A stretch of DNA of 33,108 bases from Aureispira sp. GTDB taxonomy: Bacteria > Bacteroidota > Bacteroidia > Chitinophagales > Saprospiraceae. Position 1 is the stretch's first letter, and each line of letters opens with the position of its first letter. The notes under the pieces were generated by a model. It was not told where the DNA came from. It searched no databases and was given only the letters and a program-made list of their open reading frames with translations. The stretch is from the NCBI GenBank assembly GCA_024222455.1, contig JAAEPD010000660.1:1-33108 (forward strand), written 5' to 3'. The translations under genes were made by a program, and so were the position numbers. Shown piece after piece: positions 22,147-30,589 of this stretch.

Positions 22147-24126
22147 ATGATGACCTTCAACAAAAAGCGACTAAGCAAAAAGAAACTATTAGAGCTTTAT
22201 CGTGCGATCTTGAAACCACGTATGGTGGAAGAAAAAATGTTGGTTTTATTGCGTCAAGGGCGTATCAGCAAGTGGTTTGCAGGCATTGGCCAAGAGGCTA
22301 TTGCGGTAGGAGCTACAAGTGCCTTAGAAAATGATGAATACATTTTCACGATGCATCGTAATTTAGGGGTATTTACCACTCGCCAGGTGCCACTAGAACG
22401 CTTATTTTGCCAATGGCAAGGAAAAGCACCAGGTTTTACAAAAGGACGTGATCGTTCTTTTCACTTTGGAGCTCCTGAGTTCAATATTGTGGGTATGATC
22501 TCTCACCTTGGCCCTCAACTCTCGTTTGCAGGAGGTGTTGGACTAGCCAATAAAATTGGTGGGGAAGCTAAAGTAGCCTTAGTTTTCACAGGAGAAGGTG
22601 GCACTAGCCAAGGTGACTTCCACGAAGCACTAAATGTAGCTGCAGTTTGGAAATTACCTGTTATTTTTGTGATAGAGAATAATGGTTATGGACTATCTAC
22701 TCCTACCGATGAGCAGTATGCTTGTAAGGATTTGGTAGACCGTGCTGTTGGTTATGGAATGGAGGGTGTGCAAATAGATGGTAATAATATATTGGAAGTA
22801 TATGATACTATTGGCAAGCTAGCCAAATCTATGCGCAAAGATCCAAGACCAGTCTTAGTAGAGTGCAAAACCTTCCGTATGCGTGGACACGAAGAAGCTT
22901 CAGGCACCAAATACGTTCCTAAAGAATTGATGGAGCATTGGGGCAAAAAAGATCCGCTCAATAACTACGAAGCCTACTTGATAGAAGAAGGTATCCTGAC
23001 AGAAGAGGATGTTAAAACTATTCGCAAAGAATTTAAGAAAGAAATAGAAGATGGTTTGGCTGTAGCTTATGCAGAACCAGATGTTCCAGCAGTATTAGAA
23101 ACAGAATTGGGTGATATTTTTACGCCACACGAATCTACTACAACTGCACCAAAAACTAACAATACAAGTGACCGCCGATTGGTTGATGCCATCTCTGATG
23201 GATTGCGTCAAGCTATGCAAAAGCATGATAATCTAGTCTTGATGGGACAAGATATTGCTGAATATGGTGGTGTTTTCAAAATCACAGATGGTTTTGTCAA
23301 AGAGTTTGGAAAAGAACGTGTGCGCAATACTCCTTTGTGCGAAAGCGCAATAGTTGGTATGGGGCTAGGCTTGAGCCTAAAAGGCTACAAAGCTATGATG
23401 GAAATGCAATTTGCTGATTTTGCAACTTGTGGCTTCAACCAAATCGTAAACAATGTAGCTAAACTTCATTATCGTTGGGGGCAAAATGTAGATATGGTTA
23501 TCCGCATGCCTACAGGTGGTGGTGTTGGAGCAGGACCTTTTCACTCTCAGAGCAATGAGGCATGGTTCTATCATACTCCAGGACTAAAAATCGTTTATCC
23601 TTCTACTCCTTATGATGCCAAAGGGCTTTTATTAGCCGCTTTTGAAGATCCTAATCCTGTTATGTTTTTTGAGCATAAAGCATTGTACCGTAGTCTTTCG
23701 GAAGAAATTCCAGAAGATTATTATACAGTAGAAATCGGTAAAGCTCGTATTGCTAAAGAAGGTAATGAAGCAACTATTATCACTTATGGCAATGCAGTTC
23801 ATTGGGCAACTAAATTGGTTGAAGAACTGGGAGTAGATGTAGAGGTTATCGACTTAAGGTCATTAGCTCCTATCGATTATGATACTATTGAGCAATCTAT
23901 TCAGAAAACGAATAGAGCTTTAGTACTGAACGAAGATACGATTACAGGTAGTATTGCTGGTGATTTGGCAGCTTATTTAGCAGAGCATTGTTTTGAACAT
24001 TTGGATGCGCCTATTATGCGTGTAGCGTCATTAGACACTCCATTTCCATTTGCTAAAAATCTAGAAGCTCAGTTTCTACCAGTAGAGCGCCTAAAAGAAC
24101 AACTAATCAAGTTGTTAGAATATTAG
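22147..24126 (+). CDS. Fused alpha/beta E1 component of a 2-oxoacid dehydrogenase complex
   Basis: The 659-residue product is a fusion of E1 alpha (about 1-325) and E1 beta (about 342-659), joined by a Thr/Asn-rich linker. E1 decarboxylates a 2-oxoacid with thiamine diphosphate and passes the acyl group to E2 lipoate. The alpha half has the cofactor motif GEGGTSQGDFHEALN (149-163) ending in ENNGYG, and RMRGHEEAS. The beta half has MGQDIAEYGGVFKIT, NTPLCESAIVGMGLGL and RMPTGGGVGAGPFHSQ. The pattern matches branched-chain/pyruvate-type E1 fusions known in Bacteroidota; which 2-oxoacid is used cannot be read from sequence. It is monocistronic here, with E2 and E3 elsewhere. Two adjacent ATGs start it. 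Confidence 0.92.
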   Translation: MMTFNKKRLSKKKLLELYRAILKPRMVEEKMLVLLRQGRISKWFAGIGQEAIAVGATSALENDEYIFTMHRNLGVFTTRQVPLERLFCQWQGKAPGFTKGRDRSFHFGAPEFNIVGMISHLGPQLSFAGGVGLANKIGGEAKVALVFTGEGGTSQGDFHEALNVAAVWKLPVIFVIENNGYGLSTPTDEQYACKDLVDRAVGYGMEGVQIDGNNILEVYDTIGKLAKSMRKDPRPVLVECKTFRMRGHEEASGTKYVPKELMEHWGKKDPLNNYEAYLIEEGILTEEDVKTIRKEFKKEIEDGLAVAYAEPDVPAVLETELGDIFTPHESTTTAPKTNNTSDRRLVDAISDGLRQAMQKHDNLVLMGQDIAEYGGVFKITDGFVKEFGKERVRNTPLCESAIVGMGLGLSLKGYKAMMEMQFADFATCGFNQIVNNVAKLHYRWGQNVDMVIRMPTGGGVGAGPFHSQSNEAWFYHTPGLKIVYPSTPYDAKGLLLAAFEDPNPVMFFEHKALYRSLSEEIPEDYYTVEIGKARIAKEGNEATIITYGNAVHWATKLVEELGVDVEVIDLRSLAPIDYDTIEQSIQKTNRALVLNEDTITGSIAGDLAAYLAEHCFEHLDAPIMRVASLDTPFPFAKNLEAQFLPVERLKEQLIKLLEY

Positions 24127-24151
24127 AATATAAAATAATCTATTATATTAG

Positions 24152-24187
24152 GGATTAGATCGCTTTTGGTCTAATCCTTTTTTTATT
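24152..24187 (+). terminator. Terminator of the E1 dehydrogenase gene
   Basis: GGATTAGATC (24152-24161) pairs with GGTCTAATCC (24168-24177) apart from one mismatch near the loop, followed by a T run. Confidence 0.85.
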
Positions 24188-24198
24188 TATAACTAGAT

Positions 24199-24732
24199 AT
24201 GAAAACGACTCTCCCATCCAGAATACCAGTATTTTTACTATTACTTTGGCTAATGACCTTTACAGGGTGTAGTGCTGAAGAAGAAGCTGAATTTGAAGGT
24301 TTCTTATTTACCATGTTTTCTTTGGCAGGTCTAATCCCTATAGCTATAGGGACAGGCTTAGCTCTAGCTTACAAAAATTCACCTACTAAAGGAGGAGCAC
24401 TCTTTGCTTTTTCTATTGTTTTTTTGGTTATGAATGCTGTTATCCTTTTAGCTTGGACAATTATACTTCTTCAGGAATGGCCTGAATCTAAAGCTTATCA
24501 ATTTGGAGAGGGAATTATAACGGTTATGCTATTCTATACACTTGCAGTTGTTGGTGTTATTGCAAGTATTACAGGCGTTTTTTCTGGAAAAAATGGCCCT
24601 CAAGGCCCTATCCATGAACGAGTAAGTAGAAATGGCCCTGTAAGAGAACGTACAACTAAAAAAATCAAACTCATAGACGAGGATGACGATGACGAAGAGT
24701 TTGACTTATTAGAAGACTTAGAAAAGCTTTAG
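24199..24732 (+). CDS. Membrane lipoprotein with an acidic tail
   Basis: The 177-residue product starts with a lipoprotein signal (lipobox FTGC, Cys24) followed by an acidic patch (AEEEAEFEG). It then has three likely membrane helices (about 35-55, 65-92, 105-127). The C-terminus carries a Gly/Pro-rich, basic stretch (KNGPQGPIHERVSRNGPVRE) and ends in a strongly acidic tail (IDEDDDDEEFDLLEDLEKL). The combination of a lipobox with multiple helices is unusual and the lipobox could be fortuitous. I recognise no family. It is convergent with the YyaL-like gene, and the two share one terminator hairpin. Confidence 0.72.
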   Translation: MKTTLPSRIPVFLLLLWLMTFTGCSAEEEAEFEGFLFTMFSLAGLIPIAIGTGLALAYKNSPTKGGALFAFSIVFLVMNAVILLAWTIILLQEWPESKAYQFGEGIITVMLFYTLAVVGVIASITGVFSGKNGPQGPIHERVSRNGPVRERTTKKIKLIDEDDDDEEFDLLEDLEKL

Positions 24733-24749
24733 CTAACTCAACCATAGAA

Positions 24750-24787
24750 TTATGAAATAACAAAACAATTGTTTTTGTTATTTCATA
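24750..24787. terminator. Shared terminator that overlaps the end of the YyaL-like gene
   Basis: TTATGAAATAACAAAA (24750-24765) pairs with TTTTGTTATTTCATAA (24772-24787) around a six-base loop. The right arm includes the last codons and stop of the minus-strand gene ending at 24778, so its coding end doubles as a terminator arm. Confidence 0.75.
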
Positions 24788-26892
24788 ACCTCTTTCAATG
24801 CAACATTCACCTCAGTAGTAGGTGCTTTACAAGCCTGATTTTGGCAAACATATATAGTTGTTTGATTCGAAATCAACTTATATTCTAATGCCGATAGTGA
24901 ACCTTCCGTTTTGCCACCATACAAAAGAACATTAGGCAAATAATGCTGGTCAAACTCCTTTCGTTTACTTTCAAAGTCTTTTCCGACTATAGCCACCTCA
25001 TAAGTTTGGTTGCTAAACCAAGCCATTAGGATATCCCAATTGGCATAATAAACAGCCCCTTCCAAAGTATTAGCTTTTACATTATTGAGCATTTTCTTAG
25101 ACTTCTGGATATAATCGTTATTATAAAAATACTGCCCAAGCACATATAAGTTTTTGGCCATTTCGGAGTTAGAAGCAGGAATTACATTATCCGACAGTTC
25201 CATTTTCCGAGCGATGAGTGCCTCATCTATATCCGAAGTATAATAGAACATTCCACTACTTTCATCATAAAAATGCTCTAAAGTATAGGTCATCAAATCC
25301 TTAGCAATATTCAACCATTGCTCATCAAAAGTAGCTTGATAAACAGAAATAAATGCTGCAATGGTGAAAGCATAATCATCCAAAAAAGCATTAATAGAAG
25401 CCTTCCCATTTTTATAATTTCGATTTAATCTATTATCCGCAAGCTTCATTTTAGTCTTTAGGAACATTGCATTTTGGAGCGCCTTATCCAAGTATTTTTT
25501 ATCATCAAATACTCTATAAGCATCCACATAAGCCTTGAGCATAAGTGCATTCCAAGAAGTAAGCACCTTATCATCCAAACCTGGTCGAATTCGTTTAACC
25601 CTTGCTTTTAGCAATTTAGGTTTAGCATCTAAAACTTGTTGTTCCAATTCTGCTATGCTTAGTTTATGTTTCTCTGCTATTTTTTTGCCATTGTCCGAAT
25701 GGAATAGAATATTATGCCCTTGCTCCCAATTTCCTTTTTCTTTTATGTTGTAATAATCAATGATTGGAGTCGCTTTTTCGCCCAAAACCTCTTCCAATTC
25801 TGTTTTGGTCCAAACATAGAATTTCCCTTCTTCTCCTTCACTATCTGCATCGAGGGAAGAATAAAAACCACCTTCTTTAGAAGTCAATTCTCGATCTATA
25901 AACTCCAAAGTTTCCTTTACCACCTGCTTATATTTGGGATTTTTTGTTTGTTGATAAGCTGTAGAATACAAACTCACTAATTGAGCATTATCATAAAGCA
26001 TTTTCTCAAAATGAGGCACCTTCCATGTATTATCAGTAGAATAACGTGCAAAACCACCTCCAATCTGGTCATAAATACCTCCATCAGCCATTTTATCTAA
26101 GGTGGTAGTTACTGCTTTTAGGGCATCCTTATTTTTGCTGAGATAATGATAGTGCAGTAAGAACTGATAACCTACTGGAAGAGGAAATTTAGGAGCTCTA
26201 TTGTGCCCTCCATTTACATAATCTATATTGCCTTTCCAATTCGAAAAAACAGCATTTAAATCATCTATAGAAAAAGCAGCTTCCTCTGTATTTTCAACAA
26301 TCTGATCACTAGCTACAATCCCCTCTTGCAGTGCTTTTGCTTGCTGCTCTGCTTCTTCAGGTTTATCTTTCACAAAAGCCAATAGTTTTTGGAGTAAATC
26401 CATCCATTTATCCTTCGGGTAGTAAGTACCTCCATAAATTGGGCGCCCATCAGGCAAAGCAATACAGTTGAGTGGCCAACCACCACTACCAGTAAGCAGT
26501 TGTACCGCATTCATATAGATCTGATCTACATCTGGACGCTCTTCTCTATCTACTTTTATACACACAAAATGTTCATTCATATACTTAGCCACTTCTTCAT
26601 CTTCAAAACTCTCATGCTCCATCACATGACACCAATGACAAGCAGCATAACCAATACTTACCAATATCAGTTTATTCTCCTTTTTAGCTTTGGCTAATGC
26701 CTCTTTGCCCCAAGGATACCAATTGACTGGATTGTGAGCATGCTGCAATAAATAAGGACTACTTTCTTGAACTAATTGGTTGGTATATTTATGTTCCTCT
26801 GTGGCATTATTATTCTCTTTTTGTTCTCGAATTTGACTACAAGAACTGATGATCAAACTGCAAATAATACCAAATAGATAGACTGCTTTCAT
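24778..26892 (-). CDS. YyaL/SSP411-family protein (DUF255 thioredoxin-fold), lipoprotein
   Basis: The 704-residue product starts with a lipoprotein signal (lipobox IISSC, Cys18). An N-terminal DUF255 thioredoxin-like domain follows (about 38-190) with the family signature [19 protein letters not shown] and the redox motif ACHWCHVME (CxxC at 85-88). The remainder is the alpha/alpha six-hairpin region related to N-acylglucosamine epimerases ([48 protein letters not shown]). This matches bacterial YyaL and mammalian SSP411 (SPATA20), whose function is not settled. Most relatives are cytoplasmic, so the lipoprotein signal suggests a periplasmic variant. It is monocistronic. Confidence 0.9.
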   Translation of the reverse strand: MKAVYLFGIICSLIISSCSQIREQKENNNATEEHKYTNQLVQESSPYLLQHAHNPVNWYPWGKEALAKAKKENKLILVSIGYAACHWCHVMEHESFEDEEVAKYMNEHFVCIKVDREERPDVDQIYMNAVQLLTGSGGWPLNCIALPDGRPIYGGTYYPKDKWMDLLQKLLAFVKDKPEEAEQQAKALQEGIVASDQIVENTEEAAFSIDDLNAVFSNWKGNIDYVNGGHNRAPKFPLPVGYQFLLHYHYLSKNKDALKAVTTTLDKMADGGIYDQIGGGFARYSTDNTWKVPHFEKMLYDNAQLVSLYSTAYQQTKNPKYKQVVKETLEFIDRELTSKEGGFYSSLDADSEGEEGKFYVWTKTELEEVLGEKATPIIDYYNIKEKGNWEQGHNILFHSDNGKKIAEKHKLSIAELEQQVLDAKPKLLKARVKRIRPGLDDKVLTSWNALMLKAYVDAYRVFDDKKYLDKALQNAMFLKTKMKLADNRLNRNYKNGKASINAFLDDYAFTIAAFISVYQATFDEQWLNIAKDLMTYTLEHFYDESSGMFYYTSDIDEALIARKMELSDNVIPASNSEMAKNLYVLGQYFYNNDYIQKSKKMLNNVKANTLEGAVYYANWDILMAWFSNQTYEVAIVGKDFESKRKEFDQHYLPNVLLYGGKTEGSLSALEYKLISNQTTIYVCQNQACKAPTTEVNVALKEVMK

Positions 26893-26930
26893 GCTATTTC
26901 AAGTTAATAGTTTGCTATTAATAGTATAAA

Positions 26931-26975
26931 ATAAATCCCCCTAACGCTTTCAGATAAGCAGCTAGAGGGATTTAT
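26931..26975 (-). terminator. Terminator of mqnC
   Basis: ATAAATCCC (26931-26939) pairs with GGGATTTAT (26967-26975), with a smaller inner pairing GCTT/AAGC. It lies 20 bases after the mqnC stop, and the minus-strand side is T-rich. Confidence 0.65.
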
Positions 26976-26994
26976 ATATTTCTTTACTTTTAGA

Positions 26995-28137
26995 TTAATC
27001 TACAATCATAGTAGCCTTATCTAATTTTTGTTGTACAATATTTTCAGGCAGCTCTATATGGTCATATTGCTGATTGCGAAACTGAGGGATAAATCCAGCT
27101 TGACGGATAGACTCTTGTATACCTTCTGCCGTAAATCGGAAAGCTGCTCCAGCAGCAGACACTACATTTTCTTCTATCATAATAGAACCAAAATCATTAG
27201 CCCCAGCATGCAAACAAGTTTGAGCAATCTGTTTACCAACAGTTAACCAAGAAGCTTGAATATTAACCACATTAGGCATCATAATTCGGCTCATAGCAAT
27301 CATGCGAACATACTCATCACCTGTATAGCCTCTACGTTTGAGCTTGAGTTTGCTCAAAATGGTATCTTGATCCATAAAAGGCCAAGGGATAAAAGCCAAA
27401 AAGCCTTTAGCTCCTTCAGGTTTCATATCTTGCACCTCTCTCATACGCACCAAATGACTCATACGCTCTTCATTGGTTTCTATATGTCCAAACATCATTG
27501 TTGCACTTGTTGTCAAGCCCAGTTTATGAGCAGCATGCATGACATCCAACCACTCTTGCCCTGTACACTTGCCTCTAGAAATACGACGACGCACTCTATC
27601 TGCCAAGATTTCAGCTCCTGCACCAGGCAAAGAATCTAATCCTGCCTCTTTTAATGCTGCTAAAACATCGATATGAGACATTTCTTCTAGTTTGCAAATA
27701 TGTGCAATCTCTGGTGGCCCCAAAGCATGCAATTTCAGATCAGGATACAACTCTTTCAGTTGCTTAAATAAGTCTACATAAAAACTCAACCCTAAATCAG
27801 GATGATGGCCACCTTGCAATAAGAGTTGGCGTCCACCATATTTATAGAGTTCATCTATTTTTTGTTTGTAGGTCTCTATAGAGGTCGTGTAAGACTCCTC
27901 ATGTCCAGGACGTCTGAAGAAGTTACAAAACTTACAATTGGCAATACAAACATTAGTAGTATTGCTGTTTCTATCTATAATCCAAGTCACCTTATTGTGA
28001 GGAACATGGTGTTGCTTGATCTTATTCCCTACATACATTAACTCAGCGGTAGTTGCATTTTCAAATAAAAAAACGCCTTCTTCTACTGATAAGTATTCTA
28101 GGTTTAGTGCTCGCTGCAATAAGCTGTCTACATTCAT
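26995..28137 (-). CDS. mqnC: Cyclic dehypoxanthinylfutalosine synthase (MqnC)
   Basis: The 380-residue product is a radical SAM enzyme with the cluster motif NTNVCIANCKFCNFF (Cys64, Cys68, Cys71). It cyclises dehypoxanthine futalosine in the futalosine pathway to menaquinone, the respiratory quinone of this phylum. Further MqnC-type blocks are QLLLQGGHHPDLGL, LHALGPPEIAHI, GLDSLPGAGAEIL, TSATMMFGHIET and FLAFIPWPFMDQDT. The related MqnE differs around the glycine-rich and FIPWPF regions, so MqnC is favoured. The other pathway genes are not in the window. A TAnnTTTG box (28186-28193) lies 49 bases before the ATG. Confidence 0.9.
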   Translation of the reverse strand: MNVDSLLQRALNLEYLSVEEGVFLFENATTAELMYVGNKIKQHHVPHNKVTWIIDRNSNTTNVCIANCKFCNFFRRPGHEESYTTSIETYKQKIDELYKYGGRQLLLQGGHHPDLGLSFYVDLFKQLKELYPDLKLHALGPPEIAHICKLEEMSHIDVLAALKEAGLDSLPGAGAEILADRVRRRISRGKCTGQEWLDVMHAAHKLGLTTSATMMFGHIETNEERMSHLVRMREVQDMKPEGAKGFLAFIPWPFMDQDTILSKLKLKRRGYTGDEYVRMIAMSRIMMPNVVNIQASWLTVGKQIAQTCLHAGANDFGSIMIEENVVSAAGAAFRFTAEGIQESIRQAGFIPQFRNQQYDHIELPENIVQQKLDKATMIVD

Positions 28138-28185
28138 AACTTCATTCTAGTTGATAACTATTCGAGAATAATTTGGATTATTAGA

Positions 28186-28193
28186 CAAAAGTA
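28186..28193 (-). promoter_or_regulatory. Bacteroidota -7 box for mqnC
   Basis: On the minus strand TACTTTTG matches TAnnTTTG, 49 bases upstream of the mqnC ATG. A weak TTTC about 21 bases further upstream could serve as the -33 element. Confidence 0.4.
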
Positions 28194-28257
28194 CAAAAAC
28201 TTTCATTTTTTACTGAAAGTTTAATATAAAACCTCTAACGCTCCATTTTGTTCAATC

Positions 28258-28890
28258 CTAAAACTGATAAAATGCTCTAAAATTGAGGGTATGGTTGATA
28301 AATGCATCCGTTTTGTGCATAGAAAACAGTGAGCGTCCCCAACGCAAGCTAAATCCTAGATAGCGAAAAGCATAAAAACTTACTGTAAACTGAAACATGA
28401 CATCATCTCTTTTCAGATCATCTACACCAGCGGGGTCTTCTAGGCCACCAACTTCTTTTTTAGATCTAAACAATCGGCTATAAGTAAATCCTGCACCTAT
28501 CATTGCACGCATAAATGGTCTATCTTTACCATCTACAGCCTTCCAATCCTTAAAATTGATTTCCACAGGAATATCAAAATAATCTAAATGGTATTTTAAT
28601 CCTCTAGGTTGTCCTTTCACCAAAGGACTTTGGCTTCCTCGTTGACTATACAAAAGTTCCATAGAGAGTTCCCATCTTTCTGCTAACTTAATACCAGCTC
28701 GCCCACCTACGCTCATACCGACCTTATGGTAACCAGCTATAGCATCGCCATCTATCTGCGAAAAATTTAGACCAGCTACTATAGCCGCATTAAATCGACG
28801 TTCTCTATTATTTTCGCTACTCTGAGCAGAGGTATTAATACTCAAACCCAAATATATAATCGCTAAAAAAATTAAATTTCTAAATTGCAT
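28258..28890 (-). CDS. Outer-membrane beta-barrel protein (PorT-like)
   Basis: The 210-residue product has a signal peptide (MQFRNLIFLAIIYLGLSINT, then SAQ). It then shows alternating strands typical of small Bacteroidota beta-barrels: AAIVAGLNFSQIDGDAIAGY near the start, VGGRAGIKLAERWELSMELL, LDYFDIPVEINF, PFMRAMIGAGFTYSRLF. It ends in an aromatic residue (FRAFYQF), as outer-membrane barrels often do. The early GLNFSQIDGD...GYHKVG block is typical of the PorT/OMP_b-brl_2 group. PorT itself belongs to the T9SS, but this short barrel family has many members, so no T9SS role is claimed. It is divergent from the small conserved gene at 28991. Confidence 0.8.
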   Translation of the reverse strand: MQFRNLIFLAIIYLGLSINTSAQSSENNRERRFNAAIVAGLNFSQIDGDAIAGYHKVGMSVGGRAGIKLAERWELSMELLYSQRGSQSPLVKGQPRGLKYHLDYFDIPVEINFKDWKAVDGKDRPFMRAMIGAGFTYSRLFRSKKEVGGLEDPAGVDDLKRDDVMFQFTVSFYAFRYLGFSLRWGRSLFSMHKTDAFINHTLNFRAFYQF

Positions 28891-28990
28891 TCAATTTGTT
28901 TTTTATTTACTTTCGTAATCCGTATCTATTAAAACGCTAAAACCGCTAAAGAGGTTAAGTCGTTATTCCTTTTTAAACATTCTATCTTAA

Positions 28991-29263
28991 ATGCTCAAAT
29001 ATACAACCACTAATTTAAAAAAGTTAGAAACCCTCTTTAAAGAACTTAATTATAAGATTCGTTACGAAAAAGGACATTTCCAATCGGGTTATTGTATAGT
29101 TAATCATCAAAACATGATTATCATCAATAAGTTTTATAAAACAGAGGCTCGCATGAACTGTCTGATCGAGATTTTGCAAAAAATGGAGGAGACAGAAGTA
29201 GAGTTGGTTGAAGAAAATTTAGCGCTATATACAAAGGTTCGAGAAGCCGTAGTAAAAGACTAA
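28991..29263 (+). CDS. Small conserved protein of unknown function
   Basis: The 90-residue product is a soluble alpha/beta-looking protein: TTNLKKLETLFKELNYKIRY, then GHFQSGYCIVNHQNMIIINK and FYKTEARMNCLIEILQKMEE. No signal peptide, membrane segment or catalytic motif is seen. I recall similar short proteins as widespread in Bacteroidota, but cannot name a function. The ATG at 28991 and normal codon use support it as a real gene. It is convergent with the T9SS cargo gene at 29327 across a terminator. Confidence 0.75.
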   Translation: MLKYTTTNLKKLETLFKELNYKIRYEKGHFQSGYCIVNHQNMIIINKFYKTEARMNCLIEILQKMEETEVELVEENLALYTKVREAVVKD

Positions 29264-29294
29264 AAAAAGGACTAGCTCCTTATGGAACTAGTCC
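29262..29294 (-). terminator. Terminator of the DNRLRE-type T9SS cargo gene
   Basis: GGACTAGCTCC (29269-29279) pairs with GGAACTAGTCC (29284-29294), with one mismatch near the middle. On the minus strand it is followed by seven Ts, matching the gene that stops at 29327. Confidence 0.85.
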
Positions 29295-29326
29295 CTAATA
29301 TATCATTACATATAATGCTAGTATTC

Positions 29327-30277
29327 CTACTCTATAATCAATTTACCTGTTCCCAATAGCTCATTATTGGCCTGCACTCTATAAATATAAATCCCAGTAG
29401 ATAGTTGTCCTTTCTCTACTTGAAAAGTACTTTGACGGCTTTGCATAGTTCTGACTTTTTCGCCTAATAAATTATACAGTTCAAATAAAACAGGGTCATT
29501 TTCTGCATATCCATCTACTTCTATTGTAGTATTTATAGTAAATGGATTAGGATAAATCTTGGTATTCTGACAAGCACTATTACAACCTGCAAATGCCAGG
29601 ACTAACTTAGGTCTAAGATTAGCATCTGAATAATCGCTCGAGGCGAACTTAGCACTTCTATATATTTGCGTTTCATCATTCATTTTTATTAATACACCAT
29701 GGTTTTGACTAGGATTATTTGCCCAATAATTAACCATTTGTTTTATGTCAATAGAATAAGCTACATAAGGATCATCTTGATTTGGTGCAGACACAAAGTC
29801 TCGACCAGCTATGTTATTGGCATAACTAGGTTGATTAGCCCAAGTAACAGTCATCTCATCCCAAGGTTGTGTTACCCGATAAAGTGTAAAATCATTGGAT
29901 CGACAGCCATGAATAGTACTGTTGGTACCACAATGGTATTGCCCTGGATCGCCTTCTGAATACAAATGAAGTATAGCATTAGAAACTGTGCACCCTCTAG
30001 GGATAACAGAAGTTAAATCAAATTCTAATAAATTGCTTTGAGTCCCAAACTCTCCCCCCCAAGTCCAAACTACATTGTGGATTCTTGTACTGTTTCCTGA
30101 GTTGAAAGTATCACAATATCCTGAAGAGAATGAGCTAGAAGCACAATCCATATGAAATAAGGCTGCATCTTTCCCTTCTGATCCAGGCTGTAAAGTAATT
30201 GTACATTGCGCCCAAAGTCCATATTGACTAATTGTCATTAGCGTTAACCCCAGTAGTCTAAAAATTAATTTCCTCAT
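29327..30277 (-). CDS. DNRLRE-domain secreted protein with T9SS sorting domain
   Basis: The 316-residue product has a signal peptide (MRKLIFRLLGLTLMTISQYG, then LWAQ). A DNRLRE-type beta-sandwich follows (about 25-230): QPGSEGKDAALFHMD, SNLLEFDLTSVIPRG, SNAILHLYSEGD, RVTQPWDEMTVTWANQPS and LRPKLVLAF. These domains occur in surface and polysaccharide-binding proteins. The last 75 residues are a type A sorting domain: IYPNPFTINTTIEVDGY, FELYNLLGEKVRT, STGIYIYRVQ. It is probably placed on the cell surface by the T9SS whose GldM/GldN parts are encoded in this window. Eight or more cysteines suggest disulfides. A G7 run (30054-30060) lies inside it but the frame is intact. Confidence 0.87.
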   Translation of the reverse strand: MRKLIFRLLGLTLMTISQYGLWAQCTITLQPGSEGKDAALFHMDCASSSFSSGYCDTFNSGNSTRIHNVVWTWGGEFGTQSNLLEFDLTSVIPRGCTVSNAILHLYSEGDPGQYHCGTNSTIHGCRSNDFTLYRVTQPWDEMTVTWANQPSYANNIAGRDFVSAPNQDDPYVAYSIDIKQMVNYWANNPSQNHGVLIKMNDETQIYRSAKFASSDYSDANLRPKLVLAFAGCNSACQNTKIYPNPFTINTTIEVDGYAENDPVLFELYNLLGEKVRTMQSRQSTFQVEKGQLSTGIYIYRVQANNELLGTGKLIIE

Positions 30278-30378
30278 GCTTCTTGATGTTTGTCAGATTA
30301 ATGTTTTCTATTTTTCTTATTTTTTGGAGTTATGCTTTATAAGATAAGCTTTTGGGGGAAGAAAATCTTAAATAATTT

Positions 30379-30426
30379 ATGAATGGCGAGTTTGGGTTGA
30401 TGAATGGCGAGTTTAGGTTGATGAAT
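30379..30426. repeat. Short tandem direct repeat, 21-base unit
   Basis: Two copies of a 21-base unit (ATGAATGGCGAGTTT followed by GGGTTG or AGGTTG) lie at 30379-30399 and 30400-30420, differing at one base, with a third partial copy ATGAAT. They sit in the 312-base gap between the two T9SS cargo genes. Confidence 0.7.
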
Positions 30427-30427
30427 A

Positions 30428-30459
30428 AAAAAAAGGGCCAGTCCCTTTTGGACTAGCCC
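30428..30459 (-). terminator. Distal terminator of the SprB-repeat adhesin gene
   Basis: GGGCCAGTCC (30435-30444) pairs with GGACTAGCCC (30450-30459) with one mismatch. On the minus strand an eight-T run follows. It lies 130 bases after the stop at 30590. Confidence 0.8.
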
Positions 30460-30543
30460 ATCATTGAGTTACCTCAAAACACCTATGTTTCATCTGTATA
30501 GATTCTTATCTAAAGAACCTTTCTATAAGCTAATTCTAAAATC

Positions 30544-30567
30544 GGTGGGCTACCGAAGCAACCCACC
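30544..30567 (-). other. UUCG-tetraloop hairpin just after the adhesin stop codon
   Basis: On the minus strand the RNA would read GGUGGGUUGC, UUCG, GUAGCCCACC: ten pairs, two or so of them G-U, closed by a C(UUCG)G tetraloop. No strong T run follows, so it may protect the 3' end of the mRNA or act as a weak terminator. Confidence 0.6.
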
Positions 30568-30589
30568 AACGCTAAAAATCAGCCCTGAT

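Noticed and set aside
28258-28890. Beta-barrel protein as the T9SS component PorT
   Set aside because: The short barrel family is large and the PorT-specific evidence is not visible; only a PorT-like fold is claimed.
30054-30060. G7 run inside the DNRLRE cargo gene as a second phase switch
   Set aside because: The frame is open on both sides and the run lies in a Trp-Gly-Gly codon stretch mid-gene, so it is explained by coding; only read-level variation would change this.
30379-30426. Possible CRISPR array
   Set aside because: Only two adjoining direct copies with no spacers and no cas genes.
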